DNA of 64,000 nucleotides from the NCBI RefSeq assembly GCF_030848805.1, contig NC_092368.1:8936122-9000121 (forward strand), given 5' to 3'. This DNA comes from Temnothorax longispinosus. Taxonomy: Eukaryota; Arthropoda; Insecta; Hymenoptera; Formicidae. Below, piece by piece: positions 43,602 through 54,604 of the stretch. The translations under genes and the position numbers were made by a program. A model generated the notes under the pieces. It ran no database searches, was not told the DNA's origin, and was given only the letters and a program-made list of their open reading frames with translations. Every line of letters begins with the position of its first letter. Position 1 is the stretch's first letter.

Positions 43602-44572
43602 AATAATTTGTGTAATGACTAATTTGTGTAATTGTTAATAAATAATTTTTTTGTTTTAGATTCGAAGATTTTAATTAAAATTTATTTATTATTTTCGCTT
43701 TTACCAAATAAATCCTTGAAAGTGAAAGTTGGCAAGAATTTCTTTAAACCAACCCAAGTTGAATCGCAAGAAAGTCTAGCACTTCATATTGAAGTATTTT
43801 AAAATATAAATAAATTGAAATTTTTCCCCTTTCTCTTTCTCTCTCTTAGAAATAAGATCTTACAATTAGTATTGCATTATTTTAGATTCCTGGTGATGTG
43901 TGGAAGAGGAGATAGAAAATAAAAAGAAAAAGCTTCAAAAATTTAGATTAACCTTGCAGTCTTTTATTCTCGTAGGACCTTCTTTAACAAAAATTCAAGC
44001 AATTTTTGTAAGAATTGATAACGTCTCGTATAAGCTGAAAACACTGTGTACAAAGCTGCAGATATCGCGGCCGATAAATCGCTTGAAGCGAGCGCGCGCT
44101 CCCGAGCGCGTGACGCAGCGACCACACGTTCTCGCAACGTGAGTGCACCGCGAGCTTAAGCCCACCCCGCTACCGCGACGCCCAATTACAAGCGCGCGCC
44201 GTGCAAAGACCGTAATTTGGCAAACGCTCATTCGCGCAATTCGTCTCTGGCCTTCTAGAAGGTTCATTAACGGCAAGCAATACCCCTCCCTGTACGGGGA
44301 ACCTTCTGGTAGGTCAGAACCGATAAAAGAACCAACGGAGCGACGCTCGTAGCAGTCGTTCGCTAGATTTCCGCATTTAGCTGTTTCGCAAAATCAGTAA
44401 TCTGTAATTTGAGAAAGTTAATAATTGTAATCATAGTTTGGTTAAAGTCTTCATTAAACGTTCAACCGAACATTCAGAGCTTACTTTCTACCGACCTTAC
44501 TCCATTCCTCGCGACTTAAATTAAACTGAAAAATTCAAGAACACACTGTTTAAAGCTTTAGAAATATGTTTT
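43602..44572. other. No recognisable gene; CpG-rich promoter-like stretch at 44050-44350
   Basis: Short frames only. 44050-44350 is CpG-rich, contains GAGCGCGCGCTCCCGAGCGCG and two heat-shock-element-like motifs (next entry), and could be a promoter or an LTR. The downstream sequence is AT-rich. Confidence 0.35.
44253..44306. promoter_or_regulatory. Two heat-shock-element-like motifs
   Basis: TTCTAGAAGGTTC (44253-44265) is a perfect three-part TTCnnGAAnnTTC array. GAACCTTC (44299-44306) is a two-part GAAnnTTC. They are also imperfect inverted copies of each other, so the match may arise from a stem (GAAGGTTC / GAACCTTC). No heat-shock gene follows. Role uncertain. Confidence 0.3.
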
Positions 44573-44719
44573 ATGAGTTTTATGGTCCTGGACTTGAAGT
44601 ATCCATCTGCATCAGAACACATTTGGTATTTATTGCAAAGAACTGTTTTTGATATAGATTTACAAGGAGACAACAAAATTCCCATGATTTGTGACGTAAT
44701 TAAAAAAATTTCTAAATAG
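44573..44719 (+). CDS. Short coding-like fragment, C-terminal exon of an unnamed insect transposon-type protein
   Basis: The 48-codon frame reads MSFMVLDLKYPSASEHIWYL.. to ..ICDVIKKISK-stop and looks like real protein (hydrophobic/aromatic pattern LDLKYP..HIWYLLQR.VFDID). From memory of the family style, similar endings occur in large transposon-borne proteins that start with C2H2 fingers; a fragment with such fingers lies at 63.1-63.3 kb. The link is inference. It ends 58 bp before the GGGTGCATCC terminal repeat. Confidence 0.35.
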   Translation: MSFMVLDLKYPSASEHIWYLLQRTVFDIDLQGDNKIPMICDVIKKISK

Positions 44720-44777
44720 CTTTTGAGTGTGCAATTCCTAATACATTATATTGAATTTTTGTTTTGATATTCTCAAT

Positions 44778-44817
44778 GGGTGCATCCAGAAGCACGATCG
44801 CTCACTGAGCGCTCAAT
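44778..44817 (+). repeat. Terminal inverted repeat, left (GGGTGCATCC type), flanked by AAT
   Basis: GGGTGCATCCAGAAGCACGA followed by TCGCTCACTGAGCGCTCAAT matches the complement of 62941-62980 at 39 of 40 positions. AAT precedes it (44775-44777) and AAT follows the right copy (62981-62983). Subterminal GAGCG/CGCTC words recur to about 44945, as expected for transposase-binding repeats. Either the left end of the Harbinger element whose genes lie at 60-63 kb, or a separate related end. Confidence 0.8.
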
Positions 44818-45139
44818 AAATACCCTAGATCCATCTACTGGATACAAACGCTTCCTGAGCTGCTCACGGTGAGCGCTCGCCACTTTCGTGAGCGTGGTTT
44901 TCTGTCGCTACTCCGCTCACTTTACACGCTCTCTCCAATCTTTGCGCCCAATTTAATATCCCTAAAGGTTAGTAACTAATATAATTCTTGTGCTATTGTT
45001 AATTTTATCTTTTAGTTGGAAAGTTAAGTTATTCTTTTTTGAAAATAATCAAAAAATTAATATATTAAGTAGTTAAACATTTTATTTACATGTACACATT
45101 TTTTAAATATAGTCTAACCTACAAAGTTGTGTGCGTGGT

Positions 45140-45193
45140 GCATGCTTGCGTGTGTGTGCGTGTGCGTGCGACGTGTGTATGTGTACGTGTTCG

Positions 45194-45225
<32 letters not shown>

Positions 45226-45246
45226 TCGTGTGTGTGCGCGCGCGCA

Positions 45247-45341
<95 letters not shown>
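45140..45341 (+). repeat. (GTGC)n / (GT)n microsatellite
   Basis: A GTGC/GTGTGC-rich start passes into more than 40 uninterrupted GT units. Four overlapping frames rich in Val/Cys or Thr/His on both strands are translation of the repeat. Confidence 0.95.
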
Positions 45342-45342
<1 letters not shown>

Positions 45343-45504
45343 ATCTGTTCTTTATCATTATATTTTTAATTTTTATATCGCACTTTTTTCTGGTAATTAT
45401 ATTTTTTTAACAGTTTTACAGGTGGCAGGTAGTAAAGATTGAAATTGCGCAGATCTTTAAAGACGTAGATGTCTATAAAGTTTAAAAACAGGTAGATAGA
45501 GCTT

Positions 45505-45814
45505 ATTTTATTTATATAATCCATCCATCCTCAGTCCTATTACTCGTGTCCGAGCGTGGTGACTTCTCTTCATATACATGTGTTGCGCACGTGGATTATA
45601 CACATTGTATATGGAACCTACAGTTTAACGCCGATTTCGAACGGCATGCCGATAACGGCAATTTTTTTAGAGAAGTTTTCGTGGCAAGACATACTCTCGG
45701 TGGTTTGCCATTGCCTTCCGAGAGGAGAACGAGCGAATAAAATTTTCTAGCTTTACCGAGAATCGAACCCGGGACCTTTGGCTCAATAGACCAGTGCGCT
45801 GTCTACTAGGCCAC
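45505..45814 (-). mobile_element. tRNA-derived SINE, copy 2
   Basis: On the minus strand it reads GTGGCCTAGTAGACAGCGCA.. (A-box-like at 45802-45813) and GGTTCGATTCT (B box at 45759-45769). The same body as copy 1 follows (GGCAATGGCA, TTGCCGTT..CGGCATGCCGTTCG..CGTTAAACTGTAGG), and an AT-rich tail ends near 45505 (TATATAAATAAAATAAG). Head and body order match copy 1, but the two have diverged and no clear target duplication was found. It is not a functional tRNA gene, although a tRNA finder may flag the head. Confidence 0.8.
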
Positions 45815-45961
45815 GCTCGTTCTCTATTTTTTATATAATACATAGAGCCAAAACAAATTTATAGAAATAATATTATTTTTAATATTTAATGGATTTATAT
45901 TCGCACACGCATATTCATATGTAACACAGGAAATATATATAAATTATATTATTTATATATT

Positions 45962-46002
<41 letters not shown>

Positions 46003-46013
46003 CTAGCTGGTGT

Positions 46014-46030
46014 CCCGGGCTTCGCCCGGG
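46014..46030 (-). terminator. Helitron 3' terminal hairpin
   Basis: CCCGGGCGAAGCCCGGG folds into a 7-bp GC stem with a 3-base loop, 7 bases before the CTAG end, the standard rolling-circle termination signal of Helitrons. Confidence 0.92.
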
Positions 46031-46374
46031 AGTCGTTTTTCTTTAAACTATTTCATTTATTCAGTAAAATATTCAAAAATGAGTATTATTATTAAAGAAA
46101 TGTTGTTCATTAATACTTATTATTTCTCGAAAAATTTTAAGAATTTTAAAACCGGTTTTCAATTTTGTGTATTTTCTAATTTCCGTTAATTTTCAGATAT
46201 TGGACCTTTTTTTTTGTTTCTCGTTGGAGGAGGAAAATGCCTAATGCATACCTTAAGGCCGGTCCCTAAGGTTATGCCGGACTTGCACCGGCTAAAAACC
46301 TCCCCCAGCCCCCACCCTCGGTATGATGTGTATAGTTACCCCCATTATTCGGTTCTCTTTTTTTTCTCCATAAT

Positions 46375-49300
46375 TTACAAAATTTCTCGATATACCACAT
46401 TTTTAGTAAAAAATGTATTTTTTCCTTCAATTAAATGTCCTTGTTTGTTAGTTTCTTCTATTTTTATTTTCACACTTCCTTTTTTTGTTGCTCTAGAAAA
46501 TGCTACATAGAGTTGTCCATGTGCAAATACTGTATTTCGTAGATATATTCCTACCTTTTTTAATGTTTGTCCTTGGGCTTTATTTATTGTCATTGCAAAT
46601 GCTACACGTATTGGAAACTGTCGCCTTTTAAGCTTAAATGGTAGTTCAATATCACTTGGTATGAAATCTATTCTTGGTAGAAATACAATTTCTCCTCTTG
46701 CTGGCCCTGTCATAACCTCCGCATAAATCAGGTTTTGTTTCAGTTCTCTTACAATCAATCTTGTTCCATTGCATAATCCTTTCTTTAAATTTATATTCCT
46801 TAAAAGTATTATTATGGCACTCACTTTTAATTTTAATCGATGAACTGGCATTCCACTTGGTGTCACACTATTTAAAAACTCCGTTGGAAAATTTAAATGT
46901 TCATGTTCTTCTTCACTCTCAATAGAGTCAATGGATAGATATTCTTTTTCTTCTCCTTCCATTAAATCTAAAATGTTGTCATTAATTTTAAACGTGTCCT
47001 CATTTTTTGGACAAAGGATCGCTCTATCTGGATTTTCCATTATTTTTTCCATAGTTATTTTTTCTCCAAAAATCTCTGTAATTAGTGATCCTTTACATAA
47101 AAATTCGTCTGGAATTTCTATTGTATCTTGCTGTAGTCCATCTGTATTCGTCAAGTTACCCTCTCCTAATTCCATTAGCCAATTTGCAAATTCTCTTTCC
47201 TCCCCTGTTCTCATATTTTCCTTAAGTTTAATTTGAATTACTTTCTTCCATATTGGATTGTGTTTTACAGTTGACTCAATTATAGCTGTTCTGTTTGCAT
47301 GAGCCACTACAGGTAAATTTTGTCTGAAGTCTCCTGCAAAAAGAATTACTTTTGCTCCAAATGGTTTTGTATTCCTCATCAAATCTCTTAATAATTTATC
47401 GACTGCTGTTAGAGCTTGTCCTACAGTCATGCTCACTTCATCCCATATTATTAATTTCGCAGAGATTAATTCTCTTGCTTCCTGCGTGTTTCCTCTGATA
47501 TTTGATTTCGTTGTCTCATCTATTGGTATTGTTAGTTTGAACAAACTATGATATGTTCTTCCTCCCTTTAAAAGTGTTGCTGCTATGCCTGTTGACGCAC
47601 ATGGTAAAACCACCTCTTTTCTTCCTCTAATTACACTTAATAATGTATTAAACAGGTATGTTTTTCCACTTCCTGCAAATCCGTCTATAAAAAATAACCT
47701 TTTGACTTCATTCTCATTTTCAATTGCTCGCATTACTAAATCGTACACGTACGTGCTTTTGCTCTGCATTTAATGTCAACAATAAATCTTCTCCTCTACT
47801 TCTTTCCTCATCTAAATCATATTCTATTTTAGTAATTTTCACTGGCTTTGGTTTTGGCAATTTGAAGTTTACACAGCTAGTTCCATTATTTCTCATAATT
47901 TCATCGATACAATTCATAGCTATATTTTTTGGATTATCCATATTTCTGTGTACATAATCTTCAATCATGGCGTCTTTATATTTATTCCAAAGTGTTGGTA
48001 CATCTGTAGGTGTTTCATATATGCAAATATAAGCAAATAGCTCTCTAATTTGTGCAGGCATTTGACTCTCTTTCACTTCTTCTAGCGTTTTGTCCCATTG
48101 ATCATCTGATTCTATCAAATTCCTTGTTTTTGCCGCATCCTTGAACGTCTCATAAAGAACTCCGTTGACAGTTCTCAAATCCTCGTAACATTTAGCTCCC
48201 CTAACATGTAGGAGAAGCAGTCGTAGATAATATCTTTCATTATCTTTTATGCTTACTGTATATAATCTGGAAATTATCTTTTCTGTTCCTTTTTGACGTA
48301 GTTTCCATTTTGTTTCTTTCTTTTCATACACATATTGTGACGCAACCTCTGTGTATAATAAATGTCTTGCTCTTTCATCATCTTGATTCAATTTAAACCA
48401 TGCAGTAAGTGTAGTGTCCCTTTTCTGCGCACTTATTGCTGCTTGCTCTTCATTTCCCTCTTTGAAATATATCATTTGACGATTAGGCAAATGAACTGCC
48501 AGTCTTATTACTGTATGAGACTTCATAAACATTTCATATCCGTTCAGTCTCCACATTGCTTCTGGTGTACTAACATATCTTGCATCCATAAATGATTTTA
48601 CCTCATCTATTTTAATTAGTCTCGTTCCGTCTCTTGTTTGCACCTCAATTGCAGCACAATCAAATCCTTTATGAATGTACTTGTATAAGTATTTAACACT
48701 CTTTAGTGATGAACATACTTCCAAATTCATATGCCGATCATATTTCATTAATAAATATGGCGAATAGGGCACTACCCATCGATTATCAATTTCTTTTCCT
48801 CTTACCCTGTATTTTTTTCCTATATTCCTTTTTTGATACATGGGATATCCATTCTCATTTGCTTTTGTTTCCTCTCTAAATTCTTTTGGATAGCCTTTTG
48901 TAGCCTTTGGTAGCCTTTTGGATACACTTTCCATCTTCCCCTATGCAAGGATATCTTCTCGATCTGTCGCTACATGGTCCGTGAATCATATGCCTTAAAA
49001 CCATTGCATTAAGCTCTGGATACCTTTCTTCATCAGGGATTTCAGCCCATACCATCTTATCTATAATTTCTTCATGCCTTGGCTTTTCTTCATCACCTAA
49101 CATTGCAAGTAAATGCAAATGTGGTAATCCTCTTTTTTGGAACTCAATTACACCTACATAAGCTATGATTTTTCCGAAAATTTCCTTTTGCATTAGATCT
49201 CTCATCAGTTCTTTTATATCCAAGTTAAAGGTTTTTGCTACTAAATCTGGACGATATTCTACCTGACATCCATCAAGATTTTCCTTAATTGACGGAGACT

Positions 49301-51611
49301 GTGGATTGCATGTCACTGTTAAAAAGATGTCTGGTTTCCCAAACTTTCTTACCATAGACATTGCATCTTGATATCTTTCTTGCATATTCCTTGGACTTCC
49401 CATAAATGATGATGGTAATATTACTGGTATACCAGCTTTAATTCCTTCATTTTGTTCTCGATTATCTAAGTGATCCATTAATCCTGAATACAGTTCTGCT
49501 CTTATCTTCGGCTGATTTAATTTAATATAATTAAATCTGTTAGCCTCAGTTTTCATATAGGCATTTAATATGAATTGACACCTCAACTTGCCTGCCATTT
49601 TAAATTGACTAAATTCTTTTCTAGGTGCCAGCAAGTAAGCATAATAATTCATCTGAGAAATTTTATATCCTTGATATAGAGGATTATTTGATTTCATTTC
49701 ATAATGCCATCCATCGTTACCATATGGATATAATAAAGGATAACACATTGGGTCACACCTTTTATCCAGAATTGATATTTGTTGGACATCATTCGAATTT
49801 TTGTTATATATCCTAATGTCTCTCTCAAATGGAGGCTCACCATCAACATTATTAAAGACCACGGCTATTTCATTTGCACATGGGGCATTATACCTTCTTT
49901 TATCCTGTTTCGGATCTTTTCTGAACGACAACATCAAATTTGGTGCTTGAGTACCCTGAGGATTTAAATCTATTTCTATCTGACGCATCATCTTAAATGT
50001 TGTAGCTAATGAATTGTCATGCTCCATGAGAATTGTCAACTCTCTCATCAAACTTGCATCACAGCGTTTATTTGCTTCCTTTTTTAATCTTTGACTTACA
50101 GCTTCTTCAGTATCTATAAAATAAAGCTGTGCAAAACGTGGAGCTTCCCCTTCTCCTGGACGCATTGACGTCGAGGTCAAATGATGATATTGCCCATGAA
50201 TTTTCAAACAATAAGGCGCAATATTCACTACTTCTAAAGGATTCCTATTTCCTGGAGCACCCATCGAAGCCATTGCTAAGGCACTATTATATGTACGAAT
50301 GTTCTTTAAGAAATTCCTAGATTGAGCATCTTTTCCCATGTATAATTTTCGTAAAAATTCCGGACATTTTATTGGTTCCAAATTTATCTTTCCCTTTTGG
50401 CAACAATATGTGAATATTCCTTTATTTTCTTTTTCACATTCAAAATTTAATGATTTGCAAAAATTGCATATCACATTCATTGGACCTAATTTGTGAACTT
50501 TTACTTTAATTTCCTTTTCTTTTGCAATAAGCGCAACATGATAATTCAAGTCTCTTTCTTGGCGTATTCTCTCAGCATGCCTGTATGCACGTCTTTGTGA
50601 AACAACTTCCACTCGTTTTCTTCTTGCTTTCTCATTTTCGTCGGCTCTCCTTTGAGTATGTCTCTGGGCATCTCCTTCTAAACGTTGTGTCCTTGCCTCA
50701 TCAGTTTCTAACACCCTTTGCTGTGCATGTCTCTCTACATCATTTTCTAATCTCTTTTTCCTTTCCTCCTTACTCTCACTTTCTCGCTGTCGTTCTCTTC
50801 ACTGTGTTTGTCTCTCTGCATCATTTTCTAATCTCTCCCTCCTTTCCTCCGTACTCTCACTTTCTCGCTGTCGTTCTCTTTGCTGTACATGTCTCTCTGC
50901 ATCATTTTCTAATCTCTCCCTCCTTTCCTCCGTACTCTCACTTTCTCGCTGTCGTTGTCTTCGATGTGCATGTCTCTCTGCATCATTTTCTAATCTTTCC
51001 CTCCTTTCCTCCGTACTCTCACTTTCTCGCTGTCGTTCTCTTTGCTGTGCATGTCTCTCTACATCATTTTCTAATCTCTCCCTCCTTTCCTCCGTACTCT
51101 CACTTTCTCGCTGTCGTTGTCTTCGATGTGCATGTCTCTCTGCATCATTTTCTAATCTCTCCCTCCTTTCCTCCGTACTCTCACTTTCTCGCTGTCGTTG
51201 TCTTCGATGTGCATGTCTCTCTGCATCATTTTCTAATCTCTCCCTCCTTTCCTCCGTACTCTCACTTTCTCGCTGTCGTTGTCTTCGATGTGCATGTCTC
51301 TCTGCATAATTTTCTAATCTCTCCCTCCTTTCCTCCGTACTCTCACTTTCTCGCTGTCGTTGTCTTCGATGTGCATGTCTCTCTGTATCATTTTCTAATC
51401 TCTCCCTCCTTTCCTCCGTACTCTCACTTTCTCGCTGTCGTTCTCTTTGCTGTGCATGTCTCTCTGCATCATTTTCTAATCTCTCCCTCCTTTCTTCCGT
51501 ACTCTCACTTTCTCGCTGTTGTCGTTTACGCATGCCCTCCGAACTCACTCTAGACAAATTTCCTTTTCTTCTCTTCCTTGGCATTTTTCTCAAATCCACC
51601 AAATTACGCAA
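46375..51611 (-). pseudogene. Helitron transposase (Rep-Pif1 helicase), one stop and two small duplications
   Basis: N-terminus: ten or so 27-residue repeats (51530-50730), then a Cys zinc motif (CNFCKSLNFEC..CCQKGK). Rep: LPSSFMGSPRNMQERYQDAM and the HUH box RGLPHLHLL (about 49101-49138); two-Tyr motif KYLYKYIHKG (about 48662-48697). Helicase: Walker A GFAGSGKTYL (about 47655-47684), Walker B LIIWDEVSM, AGDFRQNLPVV, and the C-terminal MTINKAQGQTLKKVG..HGQLYVAFSRAT. All catalytic motifs are intact. The lesions are an in-frame TGA at 50799-50801, a roughly 20-bp slippage duplication (GGCTACCAAA / GGCTACAAAA) near 48895-48915, and a 4-bp ACGT duplication near 47750. The start ATG is 51611, or a second one at 51584 (MPRKRRKG). 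Length without lesions is about 1,740 residues. Confidence 0.92.
50730..51530 (-). repeat. 81-bp (27-residue) tandem repeat in the Helitron N-terminus
   Basis: The phrase TCTCTCTGCATCATTTTCTA (plus strand) recurs every 81 bp, for example at 50811, 50892 and 50973. Each unit encodes RESESTEERRERLEN followed by D(A/T/V)ERHA(H/Q)(R/Q), a charged helical repeat. Units at the left edge are more diverged (ETDEARTQRLEGDAQR). About ten units; copy number probably varies between Helitron copies. Confidence 0.9.
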
Positions 51612-52224
51612 TGTATATTTTAATAATTAAGTTTCTCCGTCTTAATTAATTATATTTTGGTCTTATAATAATTTTACAATTTCTTCTTACATATGTTTTT
51701 TTTAAATGTACACATCCGGATGTCTGTACATCTATCCGGATCAATTTATCGATTTCCGACAACTCGGTAAATGAAACACACGATATATTTTAATCACTTC
51801 CCAACATCTATCTTTTTTTAAAATAATATTTTGAATATATTTATTTTATCACTTAATTTAAAATCCTAATTTTTTATTTATTAAATTAGTTTTTCAAAAA
51901 GATTCCCAAATTTTAAGAAATTCCAAAAATGAAAGCAAATTACTTGCTATGAACTTACGTTCTATATTATAGTATGATTAATAAAAAATAAAATTATCTT
52001 CTTTCGTGAATAAACTCACCCTATGTTAGAAACTCAATTACCTCACTTGCCTTAGTTATACCATTATTCCGTAAATTACCATCTCAAGTCCTTACCTCAC
52101 TTGCCTTAGTTATACCATTATTCCGTAAATTACTATCTCAAATCAAGAAAACAGGAACAAATCTATATTGCAATATAAAATTTATAAAATTTACATATTG
52201 AAAATTTATAAATAAGTTATCTAA

Positions 52225-52226
52225 AT

Positions 52227-52267
<41 letters not shown>

Positions 52268-52634
52268 TAAGAATGAAAGAAATCTAAAAACATACATTTA
52301 AAAAAAAATCTGTAACCTCTTTTTTATTAACAATGTTTCTAATTCTATTCTCTTTATTTCTTTCTTATAGTATGCAAATATCCTTCTTTTTAATGAGAAA
52401 CGGAAGTTAATAAAATATCATATACGAACGGACAGACAAACAGTCGAGTTTTATATTTAGTATGATGTAATGAAATCAAAAGAAAATATTTAAGATAAAT
52501 TTTTTCTCTCTCTTTCTCTCTTATAATGTGCGAATATCCTTCTTTTTCTTAAAAAACGAAAAGACAGAAAGTCAATAAGATAAAAAAGAACTCTCTCTCT
52601 CTCTCTCCCCTTTTCTCTCTTTCCTTCTCTCTTC

Positions 52635-52669
<35 letters not shown>

Positions 52670-53580
52670 AATGTGCGAATATTCTTTTTTCTTAAAAAAC
52701 GGAAAGACAGAAAGTCAATAAAATATCATATTCATGAAATAAAAAAGAAATAAAACAAAGAATATCTCTCTTCTCTTTCTCTCTCTCTCTTTCTCTCTCC
52801 TTCTCTCTCTCTCTCTCTCTCTTTCTTTCTTATAAGAATGAAATAAATATAAAAACATACATTTAAAAAAAAATCTTTCCGTTTTTTTAAGAAAAAGAAG
52901 GATATTCGCACATTATAAGAGAGAAAGAGAGAGAAAAAAGGGAAGAGAGAGAGAGAGAGAGTTTTTTTTTTATTTCATGATATCTTATAATGTGCAAATA
53001 TCCTTCTTTTTAATGAGAAACGGAAGTCAATAAGGATAAAAAAGAACTCTCTCTCTCTCTCGCTTTCTCTCTCCCTTTTTCTCTCTTTCCTTCTCTCTTC
53101 CCTTCTCTCTATCTCTCTCTCTTATAATGTACGAATATCCTCTTTTCTTAAAAAACGGAAAGACAGAAAGTCAATAAAATATCATCATTCTTATAATGTG
53201 CAAATATCCTTCTTTTTAATGAGAAACGGAAGTCAATAAGGATAAAAAAGAACTCTCTCTCTCTCTCTCTCGCTCTCTCTCTCCCCTTTTCTCTCTTTTC
53301 TTCTCTTTTCCCTTCTCTCTATCTCTCTCTCTTATAATGTACGAATATCCTTTTTTCTTAAAAAACGGAAAGACAGAAAGTCAATAAAATATCATATTCA
53401 TGAAATAAAAAAGAAATAAAACAATTTCTTTCTTATAATGTGCGAATATCCTTCTTTTTCATAAGAAACGAAAGTCAATAGTATAATATAATGAAATAAA
53501 AAGGAAATTTAGAAAATGCGTTCGCATATGTGTCCGTGTGTAACAATCAGCTGATCGCTGAACCTCATACCTTTTTTCTT

Positions 53581-53639
<59 letters not shown>

Positions 53640-53643
53640 TTCT

Positions 53644-53691
<48 letters not shown>

Positions 53692-53760
53692 ATTTACTTA
53701 CAATGTGCGAATATCCTCTTAATGGCTTTCTCTATTTCTTATAATGTGCGAATATTTTCT
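52225..53760 (+). repeat. Tandem (CT)n tracts alternating with a TTATAATGTGCGAATATCCT unit
   Basis: Blocks of (CT)n or (TCTC)n alternate with a conserved module TTATAATGTGCGAATATCCT + TCTTTTTCTTAAAAAACGG + AAAGACAGAAAGTCAATAAA. The module occurs at about 52375, 52522, 52665, 52985, 53130, 53195, 53333, 53435 and 53700, and inverted at about 52870-52925. The first copies lie inside the Helitron 5' region and the rest outside, so the array crosses the Helitron 5' terminus. The 77-codon Leu/Ser frame at 53530-53763 is repeat translation. Confidence 0.8.
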
Positions 53761-53964
53761 TAAATGCTCGCGAAAGTCACGAATTAAATTGACTGATTTA
53801 TCAGTTTTGACATATCATATGTGAAAGCAGCAACTTCATAATAAAACAACCTGTCTTCGAAGCGCGGATCGAGCTCGCGGTTGGCCGGGGTTCGAAGGAG
53901 GTGCGGAGAAGCAGACGGAGGGCGAGGTTAGCGAAATGAAGGCGCGTCTCGGTTACAAGAAAAT

Positions 53965-54604
53965 AGTTGAATTTATTCTATGACAATTTACAATCTATGC
54001 TTGCGGCATATACAATAGGTCGATGCGTGCGAGGCGACGTTGGTTTGGTCGCGGGCGGCGCGGGGTAACTCGCGGTATGTGCGGGGCGGAGCCGCTGCTT
54101 TGGGTATTCGCGCGGACCGAATCGCGTGACGGCAGGTATCGGCACGGGCGGCGCCGGTTTCCCGGCTGGCGCGGCCCGGAGCGCGGAAAAATGGCGCGAA
54201 GCGCGGCGACGATATGGATCGCGAAGCGTGGATAACGCGGCGGAAGCGGGTCGTCGGCCGAGACACACTCGGCGAGGGCAGAGAATGCCAGAGGCGCTCT
54301 ACCGTCTTGTCCGGACAGGCTTCGGATGATTAGGAAGATGAGAAGCTGGTCCTTCGCCGAGACACACTCGGTGAAGACAGAGAATGCCGGAGGCGCTCTA
54401 CCTTCGTATCCGGACGGCTTCGGGTGATTCAGATAGGAGCGAAAAGCTGGTCGCTAGCCGAGACACACTCGGCGAAGACAGAGAATGCCGGAGGCGCTCT
54501 ACCTTACGTTCGGATTAGCTTTCGTGCGGGAATTCAGGATCGGTGTTGTCTGGAAGACGGATGATCGGGAATCGCGCTCTGTGCCAGCGACGCCGGGCTT
54601 TTAT
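53965..54604 (-). promoter_or_regulatory. Compact minus-strand unit: TATA box, 3 tandem repeats, AATAAA
   Basis: On minus: GTATAAAAG at about 54604-54596 within CpG-rich DNA; then three units of about 105-115 bp sharing GCCGAGTGTGTCTCGG and GCATTCTCTGTCTTC-like text (plus-strand anchors ACACACTCGG near 54265, 54365 and 54465); then GAATAAATTCAAC near 53975. No protein is apparent. This is the layout of an LTR, or of a short non-coding transcript. A TGTAACGATGCACC at 54936 (minus) could be the LTR start. Overlapping Arg/Ala-rich frames at 53978-54938 were judged non-coding. Confidence 0.35.
54240..54520 (+). repeat. Three tandem copies of an about 105-115 bp GC-rich unit
   Basis: CCGAGACACACTCGG (a stem with loop) followed by AGACAGAGAATGCCGGAGGC and GCTCTACCTT recurs three times from about 54258. 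The last unit is cut off after CGGATTAGC. Confidence 0.8.

Larger units (their letters stand above)
46003..52465 (-). mobile_element. Autonomous Helitron, both ends visible (6,463 bp)
   Basis: On the minus strand the 5' end is TCATACTAAATATAAAACTC at 52465, preceded by A. The 3' end is ..ACACCAGCTAG at 46003, followed by T. That is the expected insertion between A and T with TC and CTRR ends. A perfect hairpin CCCGGGCGAAGCCCGGG lies 7 bp inside the 3' end (46014-46030). The body encodes Rep and Pif1-type helicase in one former ORF. Known: Helitrons move by rolling-circle replication and can capture or mobilise neighbouring DNA. Confidence 0.92.

Noticed and set aside
45090..45442. Four overlapping frames rich in Val/Cys/Arg or Thr/His, 79-103 codons
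   Set aside because: They translate the (GTGC)n/(GT)n microsatellite on both strands; there is no coding signal beyond the repeat.
45745..45820. Possible tRNA gene on minus
   Set aside because: This is the head of the second SINE copy; the same body follows it as in copy 1.
50585..51553. 322-codon plus-strand frame rich in Ser/Phe/His
   Set aside because: It is antisense to the 81-bp coding repeat of the Helitron; the minus strand has the protein motifs.
53530..53763. Leu/Ser-rich 77-codon frame resembling a membrane peptide
   Set aside because: It is translation of (CT)n.
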